A stretch of 64,000 nt of DNA. Source: Sthenelais limicola (lineage: Eukaryota > Annelida > Polychaeta > Phyllodocida > Sigalionidae). This document shows, piece after piece, positions 46,727 through 57,294 of this stretch. Every line of letters starts with the position of its first letter. Position 1 is the stretch's first letter. Under the pieces are notes generated by a model. It was not told where the DNA came from and did no database searches. It worked only from the letters and a program-made list of their open reading frames with translations. The stretch spans positions 62,958,773 to 63,022,772 of the forward strand of contig OW804095.1 in NCBI GenBank assembly GCA_942159475.1, given 5' to 3'. The translations under genes were made by a program, and so were the position numbers.

Positions 46727-48279
46727 ACTCTCTGGAAGACCTATATAATTATCATGAATGAGGGCTACCCATTTCAAGCATATCGGGCGCGTAAGTGTCA
46801 TGGTGGCGGTGCGTGGTTTAAGTAATCAAGGCGCGCACTTGCACCGATTTGTTGTCCATAATGAATAACTCCCATAGGCTTAGCATTATAGCATAAATAT
46901 TCATTCTATACATCGTGTACATAGCCATGATTTTGTAGAAGGCCAACAGAAAATCAACATAACTGATTGTAACGGGAACTTAAAGAATTAAAGATCTGTA
47001 GATTCAAAAAGGGTATAACAACACGAATATTACAAAACAAGGTTTTAAAAGTCATTCTAAACCAGAGTAGTATATCTGATTATACAGAGCGACAACCTGT
47101 GTTTCATGATCGACCTTTGCCAAAAAGAGATGTTTGTGCTGCCACCTTGTAAATGACGGAAACACTTCTGCGCTGGACATTATTTTCGTGGTAGCAACGC
47201 GTCTCCATATATATATATATATATACTATGACATGACAAGTAACTTAAGATCACGCCAAAATGACCCATTTACTATTATACTTATGCTGGTAATCATAGC
47301 GGCGTTAAATTGGGATTCTACACGTGTATATATAATTATTCCCAGTACTTATTATACAGAATTCAGACTTTAACAAATCATTATACAAGGATGACGAGGG
47401 AAACAAAGAGGAAAGCCTAATATGTCTATCCCTTGCGGATTTTATGCGGACCCATGTAATTTACCAGTTAACAACCCATTAATGTATGATCAGATGTTGG
47501 CAATGAAAAGAAGCAAGTAATAAATTGTACTTTTATTTTATTGAGGCCTCATTCGACATAAAGTTTCACAAAGATCAATATATTTTGTCTCCACGAGTCA
47601 TTGAATATCTGTCTTGGACATTTTCCAGTGGGGTCTCCCCCCAGTAATCTGAGATAAAAACCATTTGTAAGGTTGGTTCTTGAAAATATATATATAATAT
47701 ATAATACATGCGCTTTTTAAACATGTACATTGCACATTTTGGCATGGGTCATTTTTTTCTGGAGATTGCTCCATGATTCACAGGCTTTAAAATAGATGAA
47801 ATTGTAAGTGGGTACTTAAAGCATCGCGAACTTTGGATGTTTGCATTGTACCAGGACGGCTGCCGAAGGTATAGGGTTTCCAGCTTTTTTCCTGATGAAT
47901 ATAATTTTACGTTCGGTGCAACGTTTATTTGGCGTAGTTGAGGGCGTAGTCCAATTCAAGTGAAGATACGTTTCCATCACCTATACTGCAGAGAGTTATT
48001 GCATGAGATGTGTGAATCGAATGTTCTTGGACATACGCCACTTAAGATACTCTTCTTCACTTTATCTATATTGGATTTCTCCATGAAACTATGGCAAATA
48101 TAGTATTTGAAAAATATATATATACCGGAATTTTTGTTAAAATTCAAACTACTTTGCAATTGGCCCTCCTGGGGAGCAGCGTCTTTCTTTCACGAAACAA
48201 TCAAAACAAATCATTTTCAAATTACTTAGATGTCTAAAATATAAATACAAACATTTCAATGGGATAATTTTCCCCATAC
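46727..48279. other. Downstream region of the NPF gene; last exon not located
   Basis: If the donor at 48279 is used, the final exon of the neuropeptide gene, with the last codons and the 3'UTR, should lie on the minus strand in or below this interval. I could not pick it out: no acceptor with a short open tail followed by a convincing poly(A) signal stood out. A short (TA)n run lies at 47208-47226. Confidence 0.35.
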
Positions 48280-49391
48280 CGTCTATGTCCAAGTCGTTGA
48301 ATCCGGGATACGCTAGGTTCCTCCTAAATGCTGAGATAGATCTCTTACCCACACTTCTGCCAAATCTTAAATTCAATGTACGAAAAATGATCAAACATAT
48401 CGCTGAAGTATCCGCAGAATGACCATATATTGTAACATTGCAGTTTCCAACAGCATATCCTCACTGAGATTCCTCGATGGCTTAAAACTCTTTCATCAAC
48501 TATTTCATTTACACAAGATGTAGCAATGTTCATATTGACTATGCTTTCCTAGTTATTTTACATGATTATTTGATCCATATAAATCAGTTTACTCGAGTTA
48601 AAATGTTATGTAACATTATTTAATATTGCCCAACCTAATCATAATTATATTAACTATCAATTAACACCCATTTATTATTATTATTATCATATATTTCCAA
48701 AATCGCTAATTATGCTAATATCCTAGCATTGTTCCATGCACGTCTAGCATTCAGGACCTAACTCTAGGTTACACAAATATGTTATCACTACAGACCACGT
48801 TCACACCACAGATCATTTATACAAGGATGTTATATGTGACCACATATGCTTCCCAAATAAATCGGTCGATTCTCCATTCTAGAACAGATCACAAACTTCT
48901 CTTCTGTATTTCTCTTTACCGATTCATAAGCATTACTTAATAAAGTAGTTTGTATAAAGCATTGGCGTGAATATGGTTTGGGTAAACCAAACAGAATTGT
49001 TGCTTAGAATTGCACAAGTTCTGACAAATTTGTTTATTGCTATATCGACTTGGGTGATTGTTAATTAAGTTCTCATTCTCTAATTTAGGGAAGTTATAAC
49101 CGGCGTAATATATTCATGGTAATTTAGTTAAGAATATTCTTATAGAATACTTATAAATACTTCTTAAGACCTGCAGTGCTAAATAGAATATCATTATTCC
49201 TACCTTGGACGTCCGACGATTGCAAAGTATTCATTAAGTGCTTTGAGGTAATCACGAAGTTCCTGGGGATTTCTGAACATGCCAGGTCTGCTTGGTGGTC
49301 CATTCATATCTTCTGCATCAGCTAAGGTAGCCATGAGTAGCAATGCCAATGAGACGAGGGCTAGAAGTCTTACCATGGTAAAACGCTCCAT
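48280..49391 (-). CDS. NPF: Neuropeptide F (NPF/NPY family) precursor, two coding exons, 3' end incomplete
   Basis: This is a secreted neuropeptide precursor. Coding exon 1 (49391-49204, 188 nt) starts directly after a splice acceptor (CTGCATTTAG). It encodes a 26-residue signal peptide (VRLLALVSLALLLMATLADA core) and the peptide beginning EDMNGPPSRPGMF and ending LNEYFAIVGRPR. The donor AG/GTAGGA (intron from 49203) splits the final Arg codon after its second base, as in other NPY/NPF genes. Coding exon 2 begins at 48365 (acceptor TTTAAG/A) and restores Arg-Phe-Gly. The mature peptide would be 38 residues ending RPRF-amide. The flanking peptide follows: GRSVGKRSISAFRRNLAYPG and on to DLDID. 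The likely donor is G/GTATGG at 48279, giving an 86-nt exon. The peptide acts on NPY/NPF-type G-protein-coupled receptors, typically in feeding control. The last exon was not found. Introns are about 838 and 344 nt. Confidence 0.88.
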
Positions 49392-49735
49392 CTAAATGCA
49401 GTGAGACGAGTGACGAACATTAATCAATCATTCATTTCCCTTCGATATAAATACCACCAAGGAAGGGTAAGAAAACATGACGAAAGCGATAAACTCTGCT
49501 GAAGGGCTTTTACCAGTTGATAATCGGGTGTATTTGTGAAGAATTATGATATCTGGCCGCGACAAGATGTCAGACAATGGTTTCAAATGCTGCTACTAAA
49601 ACATTATCCTTCCTTGGCATACCTTTCAATACTAAAACTCCTCATAAGGTAACAAAAAAGGCATTTTGAGGCTGCCCAAGCTCAGTACTTCCCATATCCA
49701 AGGATGATGTGTTTTGCTCTAAATGGCCAACTTAC

Positions 49736-49790
49736 CTCAGTATCTCCTGTTTGGAAGTAGTTCCAAATCGTTGAGAAGTTAGCACTTTAA
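49736..49790 (-). other. NPF: NPF 5'UTR exon (non-coding)
   Basis: On the minus strand, a predicted start site about 30 bases after the TATA box leads into a short leader. It ends at a near-ideal splice donor, CTGAG/GTAAGT, with the exon's last base at 49736. The intron would run 49735-49392 and end in an acceptor immediately before the ATG. NPY-family genes commonly have such a separate 5'UTR exon. The 5' end is estimated from the TATA position. Confidence 0.7.
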
Positions 49791-49817
49791 GAGACAGACT
49801 CTAGCCAGGACAACGGA

Positions 49818-49825
49818 CTTATATA
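49818..49825 (-). promoter_or_regulatory. TATA box of the NPF gene
   Basis: The minus strand reads CTAGTATATAAGTCC, a strong TATA-box match. It lies about 30 bases upstream of the inferred transcription start and about 85 bases upstream of the 5'UTR donor site. A TATA promoter is usual for neuropeptide genes expressed in a few cell types. Confidence 0.7.
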
Positions 49826-52254
49826 CTAGCCATTCCCGTGGTTCATGTCATCTACAGACCTGTCCACTTGTTCTTTCACCTGTTGGTCGTTGTAGCGGTT
49901 CCGACTGGTGGCCATAGTCTGCACATGATCAACTTATTCCACACAAACACTTGGCTTCCGGTAAAGACTGGAAACCACCTACTGAGGGCAATATTAAAAA
50001 TGCCAAGTGCACCTGACCGGCGGGGCCCCCATGCGTTGTCCAATGAGCAGGTCACCCAAAGAAACTCACCGTTTAGCCATATTGTTGCTCCAGCTTGTGG
50101 GGTTCCTACAAAACCTTGTAATGGTTCTGTCATTGGGGACAAGGATATGTAATCAAACGTTATTTGTTACACTCCTGGGTGTGAGCACCTATATGACATG
50201 CATCATTGAACTAATTGCATTTATTATTTGCTTCGCAAAACCTTCATTCCATATAGGGGTTTGTATATAAACTGCTTGCTGCTCTCTTACAAATTACTAT
50301 CTTGCATTGACGTCAGATCCATCTCCTCTGGATAATTGGAGAATTGTGAACTGAATTAAATACAACCGTCCTGTATGTGGTAATAATACATTGTTATTTT
50401 GAATCGTGTGACCGTCATATGATTATCGTTTGAGTAAATGAATGAATTAAATCGATTTCAATCTTTTCGAAATAAAGCACTTAGAATTATTTCCAGACAA
50501 CAGCCTAATAGTCATGATATGGACAGCACTATAGAAACAATATAATGACAACAATGGATTACAAACAAAAATAAACATATCAAAAACATAAACAAGAAGA
50601 TCAAGCAAAACTAATGCTTCCAACGTGTCATGCGTTCAAGTAACCCGTATACTTTGTAAAAATAAAATTCCACACAAATAACTTCGCCTTCTTAGGACCT
50701 ATACTGTCCAGTTGTGACCAAAATATCAAACTGATGTCATTGTTGCTTAGCAACCTCTATATTGTTTTGTGGCGACTATATTAAGCCTAACCAAGCCACG
50801 ATGACATAATATATATATTTGTCAAATGACCGCTCCTAAATAAATTTAGATATTGTTACCAATCTCAAATAGGATTTCAGAGCATAACTTGTGTGACTTA
50901 TACTTATAGAAATTTAATGTAAAGAGAGGAGCTCATATTTTATGAGAGATTAAAATAAAATCAGTTTTCGTTTCTCAGAGAGTTAGTTACGATGGTCAGT
51001 GCATTGTCATCCATGCTTCATGCATATGCACACGATTGAAGGATGCACATGTTGGAGATATCATTTAAACTCGATCATGGAGAATAATGAACATTAGATT
51101 TTAGAATATAGGATTTTTTCTCTCCAACTAACCGACTAAAATGAAGCTTTGAATGTGAGTGGGTAGCTTGTCCCCTCAGTGACAGATACTTCCGGTTCAG
51201 TGTCAGTTCCGCCAGTTCCTACAAATAATTGTGTTTCTCTTTCTTCAAACTATTATATAGCTGTTTAAAAATGTAACTCCAGAACTTGTGTGCTCCCGAC
51301 CGGCTTTCACTGTAAATATGAGTGTGTAATTATGTAATAGTCATACTTTCTTATCAACCATGATTAACTCCTCTCGATCTAAAACATTCCAAATTGACCA
51401 CTTTCGCAACTCAGCGTAATGCAATTCAGCATACAATTTTATAATGTTTTACTTGAGGGCCCCCCTTTACACGGGTATAACGGGGATGGGATAAATATTA
51501 TAAAAAGTAGCTTTTCAATGGTGTGCCCACATGGTCAGTACCCCTTCCATAATTATGTATGTGCACACAAGAAATTAGAATAATTAAGAAACGTGTTCCC
51601 CTCCGTTCCCGTTCCACTCCCTCCCCATTCCGCTCTCTCTTCCGTTCCCTTCCCTTCCCTGTGACCCTCCCTTTTACAATCGGGACTGTCAAGTCTCATC
51701 ATCTCTTCTAAACCTCAACAAACAATAAATTTGATAGGACTGACACTTTATATATTGTAAGGAGTAAGCGTTGGGGGATAGATTTTCTCACTTTAGCTTT
51801 CTGTCTTATTTTGATCTTTGCAATTTGTATCTTTTAGATAATGTGAGATTTAATGGATAATGTATCATCTATTATTAACCCCAGATAAATATAGGAATTA
51901 GTGCATTGAACCTGGTTACAAGTATTCCCAAAATGATATTGATTTGTTAAGGATTTACTTATAAAGATCTATTTGTAGTATTGATTATTATTGTTTTGCA
52001 TTAAATTTCTTTCAATTCACTGACATTTTATTTACTATACACCACACATGTATCTGTATCCTCCAATATTAGTTGCTGTTGGATGTCTTTATAGTTTCTC
52101 TTACTAATTTATACTATATCATCATCGTAAGTAAGTCATCATCGCAAGTAAGTCATCAGAAAACATCTGGATTTTAGAATATTCTGCACATTTTGGAATA
52201 TCATTTATATATAAACATTAATCATTAAAGGACTCGGTCTCATCAGATGTGATA
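49826..52254. other. Gene-free stretch upstream of NPF
   Basis: No supported gene. The NPF regulatory region should begin here. Overlapping open frames at 49838-50270 on both strands show no motif. A CT-rich tract lies at 51598-51675, and a 20-base direct repeat (CATCATCGTAAGTAAGT) at 52121-52160. Confidence 0.5.
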
Positions 52255-52830
52255 TGCTTAGCTAGCGCTGTTGGTCAAGTAATTTTCAATCCACTTCATT
52301 GAATACATAGGATTTAACCTTTTGTAAAACAATTTTGTGGCTGACCATGTCAAAGGCCTTTCAAAAATTTAGAAAGTCTAGTTCAACATCTGCATTTTAT
52401 TATCTAAGTCATAATAAATGATTCTCAGGTGGGCATCATGTATCGAGGTTTCCTTTCTGAAACAATATTGGTCCTCATATGATAATCCTTTAGATTCAAA
52501 ATATTGGTATAATTGTTCATGAATACATTTCTCAAAACCTTAGTTGGTAATTTCACTCCCGGGATTGGTCGATAGTTGGATGCATGTAGTCTTGATCCAT
52601 TTTTTACTAGGGAGTTATTAATGCTTTAATTAGGGTTTAAAATCATTGGGACATCCCTTAACTGAAGGGAGAGATGAAACAGACGGCTAGCTTTACAGAT
52701 AAAAGTGGAACATTTTGAAGTTATCCGAGATATTCTTACTATCAGCCATTTTCCCTGGAGTGATTTGTGTCAGTAATATAGTTGGTGTCTTAATTTTGTC
52801 GGGGTTAATAATTGCCCATAATAATTGGCC
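52255..52830 (-). pseudogene. Decayed LINE reverse transcriptase relic
   Basis: On the minus strand, degenerate reverse transcriptase motifs can be read in order but in shifting frames. First comes a KGCPNDFKP-like segment, then RPI-type IPGVKLPTKVLRNVF, then an LDFLNF*KAFD motif A containing a stop, then MVSHKIVLQKV. This is the palm core of a Jockey/CR1-like RT. It is unlike the intact LINE at 3.1-11 kb in wording and is much older. It is non-functional, with no endonuclease or YADD seen. Confidence 0.7.
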
Positions 52831-53339
52831 CATAATTTGTTTGTATTATGTTCGCAGCTAAATTAACTTATTGGATTGGACTCAATCCAGCTATTGGACT
52901 CCCAGAAACATTTTGAGGCTACAACAGTTAAACAGTACTTCTTGACGGGAGTGATGTTCGTATTTTGGGAGGGCAACGCTATTATTATGCGTGGAAGGCC
53001 GTCTACACATCCACTCGAGATCTGTCTCCAGTAACATTTGTACGCTGCCGAATAGTGCTAAATAAGCAGCTTTGAACTACCTTCTTTAAAGCTGGACTCT
53101 CAGTTACTGTTGGTAAAAAAGTAAAGTTATGTTGTTTTCCATTTTTGGTCCATTCTTTTGCAACTCATCTAAAAATCATTAGGGCAAAATTTTGGAGGAT
53201 GTTGTCCAGTTGACTTTGCTAGAGCGCTTCAAAAACGTCCTCATTTGTATTCGGAAGAACTGCTGGAATCCTTTCCTGCAATGAATGCACTTATTATTGC
53301 TCACCGGCAGCAGTTTTCTCTTGACTGATTCTACTTTGA
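52831..53339. other. Gene-free stretch; possibly the 5' part of Helitron copy 2
   Basis: Nothing recognisable is seen. Because the 5' end of the following Helitron-like copy is not fixed, part of this interval may belong to it. Confidence 0.35.
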
Positions 53340-54287
53340 ATCCATATGATATATGGGAAGAGCAATTTCTACAAAAAGAGGTAGAAAAGAGGGGTTTCTT
53401 AGGTAGAAAAGAGGGGTTTCTTTGTCTCACATGTTCTCGGAATTTATTGTTTTACAAACCGTTTTACTCATCTGTAGAGTTCCGTCCGCCCTCTCTGGAG
53501 GACATTATATGTGGTTTGTGAAGGTATCTGGGGTGAAAATGGGATATTGAACCCTTTTTTAAATTGCGATCTCTACACTCTATGCGGGAAAGGGAAAGCC
53601 CCTGTGAGATACTACGTCATTTCCCACAACCTATGTCCAGGGTGACCTAACTACATGCAGAGGAGTGGGAGAGTGAAGAAGAGGGTATAGGAATAGGAGA
53701 GGGGGAGGGGGAGGGAAAGAAGAGGGGGGAGAGAGGAGGGAGAGGATGTAGGGGAAGGGAGAGAGGGGAGGGAGAGAAAGCGGGCAGGGGAAGCATGAGG
53801 AAGAGGGGAGGGAGAGGGGGGGGAGGAATCAGAGATGGGGTTGAGATAGAAAAACAGGTATGAAAAACAGAGAAGAGATGAAAGACAGAGAAGAGGGGGA
53901 GGGAAAAGAGGGTGAGGGGGAAGTGTGGGGAGAGAGGGTGACCATCCTACATGCAGAGGAGTAGGAGAGTGAAGAAGAGGGTGTAGGAATAGGAGTGGGG
54001 AAGGGGGGAGGGAAAGAAGAGGGGAGGAGAGAGGAGGAAGAGGATGTATAGGGGAAGGGAGAGAGGGGAGGGAAAGAAAGCGGCGATGGGGAGCATGAGG
54101 AAGAGTGGGGGGAATCGGAGATGGAGTTGGGAGAGAAGAACGAGCATGAGGAAGAGGGGAAGGAAATTGGAGATGGGGTTGGGACAGAAAAACAGGTATG
54201 AAAGACAGAGAAGAGGGGAGGGAAAATAGGGAGAGGGGGAAGTGTGGGGAGAGAGGGTGACCGTCCGGTGGACGGGTATTTTGCTAG
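53340..54287 (+). mobile_element. Helitron-like element, copy 2 (3' end at 54287)
   Basis: The 3' end is GGTGACCGTCCGGTGGACGG, then GTATTTTG, then CTAG (54284-54287), followed by T. The CCGTCC/GGACGG hairpin sits 8 bases before CTAG, as in Helitrons. Its sequence matches 39771-40710 in reverse orientation. Shared landmarks are TTTTACAAACCGTTTTACTC, GATCTCTACACTCTATG, GGGAAAGCCCCTGTGAGATA, CTACGTCATT and CTACATGCAGAGGAGTGGGA. The GGA-rich segment is doubled here: the AGGGTGACC...CTACATGCAGAGGAG unit occurs at about 53638 and again at 53935, against once in copy 1. No protein is encoded; the element is non-autonomous. Confidence 0.77.
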
Positions 54288-57278
54288 TACTTATATAAAA
54301 ATAATTATAACAGCTGCAGAATATTGATGAATTCAGTTGTGTAAGTGATAATATGATATGAGTAAATTTGGTAAGATTTTACTTGTTGAAATAGCTGAGA
54401 ATGCGGTTTTAATATGACACCAAATTTCACTACAGTGAAGCCGCTTCATGAGGGCATCTCTAGGACGTTCACCCGCATCATACTGATTCGATATTATGTA
54501 TACCAACTCGATATTACGTACCAACTCTGAATGTCGTACGAAATGTGTTTTTGCATTGCAAATTCGTTTAAATGCCTGAGGGGAATCATTTTTTAAAGAA
54601 TAAGTGATATTGCGTCGTTGGGTCCTAATGTCTAGAGCCCTTAAATTCATTTATATAAAAACTGCCGGGGATTAATATCATTATTTAAAGATGAAGGGTT
54701 TTTGTTTGTTGGTACTATATGCGTGTGGGAGGAGCCGCCTACTCCACGTTATCGTGGAGTATTATTTATAATATTTATAATTGTAAATTTGAGAATGAAC
54801 TTAGCAGCTCTGCAGAGAAGAAGATAGAAATGTAGAAAAGGTAGAAACGGGTGACGTCACAGACAGTATTATATAGCGGCCTTCGTCCCACGGTCAGGCA
54901 GTGAGTTTACGACAGACAAAGAGATCGGATCGGCGGGAAAATACCTTGGACTCTGAGACAATTTGTTCTTTTTTTAATTTTAACCAAATTATAAGGGCTA
55001 TGAATATATAGAGGCTCCCACGAGGTTGTGCTGCATCTATCCATGTGTTTACTTCAATAATTCTTTCGACCTGACTTCAGTACTTACATATCGCTTCAAC
55101 GGTTCGATTATTTCCCCGTTATCAGTGTTGTTATTACGTAACGCAAACAAAGAATACGCACTATTATTCATAAGTCATGCTTGATTGCATATAAACCCGC
55201 GTTGGCCGCCCCTGCCAGTGAACAACTTTGGGTCTGCCTGAGACTCAGCAAGACCTAGCAAAGTACAGGTTTTAGGAAGGCGTGAAATATATCATTTGCA
55301 CTCTGTAAGTGCATTCGCACATGATAATTATGCGACCAAGTTTAAACGTTATTTACGGTTAAATTAATGCGTATATTTGTACGAATTTGTTACCGGTATA
55401 TGTATCGAGATGGCTTCTATTTGATTAAACAATATCAAGCGTCTACGATAGTTCTTTATTGTACCACTTGTGTCAATATGTAGCTTTCAAGGTATTTAGT
55501 TGAACGTTAAGGTTTAAGTCTGAATCAGCTAGAATAATTATCTAATCTGATCGTTGCTTAAATTATTTAATATCAAATAACAATTTTTATAATCCTTTAT
55601 CTAAGGTGGATCATATTCCATCGATAGGTGAATTACTAGGGGTACATACACTATGTAGTATGATCTATTACAACATTAATTTTCAAGGCTTATTTAGGCC
55701 TATACTAGATACCAACAAACTTTCTCAAGGTCTTCACAGTGAGGATTTCGCCCCCTACATCAAGATTATATTACCTGTCTCCCCCTACCTCAAGGTATCC
55801 TGTGCGTCTCCGCAACTTTGCGAAGAGGTTGGTCTGTAACTCAAGCCTCCAAGAGAAGGACCAAGTTGCTGTTAACGCGACAAAACTTCAGTTGAGTCGC
55901 TGGTAAGCGATCTGGCTATATCAAAAACGAACTTTACCACATTAAATTGTGCTCCACGCGAAAATTGGTGTCAATTACATTTATTTAGGCACAAATACAT
56001 TGCTAGGAATATCAAGTAAAGGAATGTCTTAACACGTCAATTACTCGGTCTTACTCGGCATCGGTTTTTCGAAACAATTATTGCGTAATGAGTTTCATTT
56101 CCTACTTGTGTTAATGAGAAATGTTTAGTTTCTACGCTAAACTTAAAATTAGATTGTTACTAAATAGCAAAATGTCTTACTCATGGAAATTGGTACGGAA
56201 TTCCCAGTGGGGGTGCAGTATCGGGTATAGACTATCAGTTTCCGTTTTAATGTAACGCACCTCAGAATGTTTCCCACTATACTGATATAAGCTTATTGTT
56301 TTACTGTTGCTGTCAGTAACATACACCAGTATGAATATATGGTATTGCCGAATACCACCCAATACTGCCTTGAACACCTGGGTATAAAATACTCACACGA
56401 GTAGAATATGGTATTGTACCAATTAAGTATACAATTTGGGCGAGCTTGAAGACCTACTCGTAGAAGCGACTGTCCATTTCAGTATGTTTCATAACAGAAT
56501 AAAAATCCAACATAATATTATATACATTATATATGTATTACGATTAGAATAACCCGTCTCCACGTTTATGTAACGTTTTATGGAATCATGTAAAACACAT
56601 GAATATTTATGAAATCACTGTTAAATATTCCATTATGTAGTGAAACATAAGATGTTTTCTATACACTGACATACTACTCCCATAAATAAGTCCATTCTAA
56701 TCAAGATTCAAGATGGCGAACATGCAAATCCCCTATTGGGACCGCTATTTATGATCATTTGTATCTCGTTCTATGACTAAAACGAAATTATTTTTGTTTC
56801 CAAAATCATTTTGAATTTCAAAATTATTTTCCGGCTCATTTAAAAGGTAAAATCTGGTTTTAACATTTGTTTCCAAGTCACGCGCCTTCATTTCCATTTT
56901 GATTCAAATTTCAACAAGACAATTATTTTGTTGGAGTTTCCACTGGCGCAGAAAAGGTAATTTGCTTGAAAGACGAAAACTGCAGGTTTCGTTGGATCCA
57001 CCCAAACACTATGCACAACTCTCAGACTATAAAGAAAGGAAGAAATAATATACATAATACATATTATCATTTAGTTCTAGATTGTGCATACTTTTAAGTA
57101 AAACGTCAATCAGCCATTGGGCTATCATGTCTGATACCTTCCTATTGTTGATACTAATGTGTGTATGAGGAAGATGTCCAAAACTGTATGGCTTCGCAGC
57201 ATGGTTCTTGTTACTTTGTATCTGGGTGAGAAAATGGCAAGATGATTAGATTCATCCAATCTTGACGGAAGGCACTCA
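54288..57278. other. Gene-free stretch with promoter-like sites
   Basis: No supported gene. A self-complementary CTCCACGTTATCGTGGAG lies at about 54741-54758. Two TATA-like contexts on the plus strand (TATTATATAGCGG near 54868 and GCATATAAACCCGCG near 55188) are followed by somewhat GC-richer sequence. The second precedes CAGTGAACAAC at the right distance for a start site. No coding exon follows that I can recognise. Confidence 0.4.
55189..55197 (+). promoter_or_regulatory. Candidate TATA box, target gene unknown
   Basis: The plus strand reads GCATATAAACCCGCG with an initiator-like CCAGTG about 25-30 bases on. A possible leader exon could end at the AGTACAG/GT near 55261-55270. There is no supporting coding exon, so this is only a candidate. 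Confidence 0.3.
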
Positions 57279-57294
57279 ACTGACGGCCGTCAGT
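57279..57294. repeat. Perfect 16-bp palindrome
   Basis: ACTGACGGCCGTCAGT is perfectly self-complementary. It is isolated and of unknown meaning; a dimeric factor site or chance would both explain it. Confidence 0.6.

Noticed and set aside
48149..48279. NPF precursor reading on past 48279 without splicing
   Set aside because: The continued frame turns Lys/Cys/Phe-rich and unlike any NPF flanking peptide. A GTATGG donor at 48279 gives the family's usual exon size.
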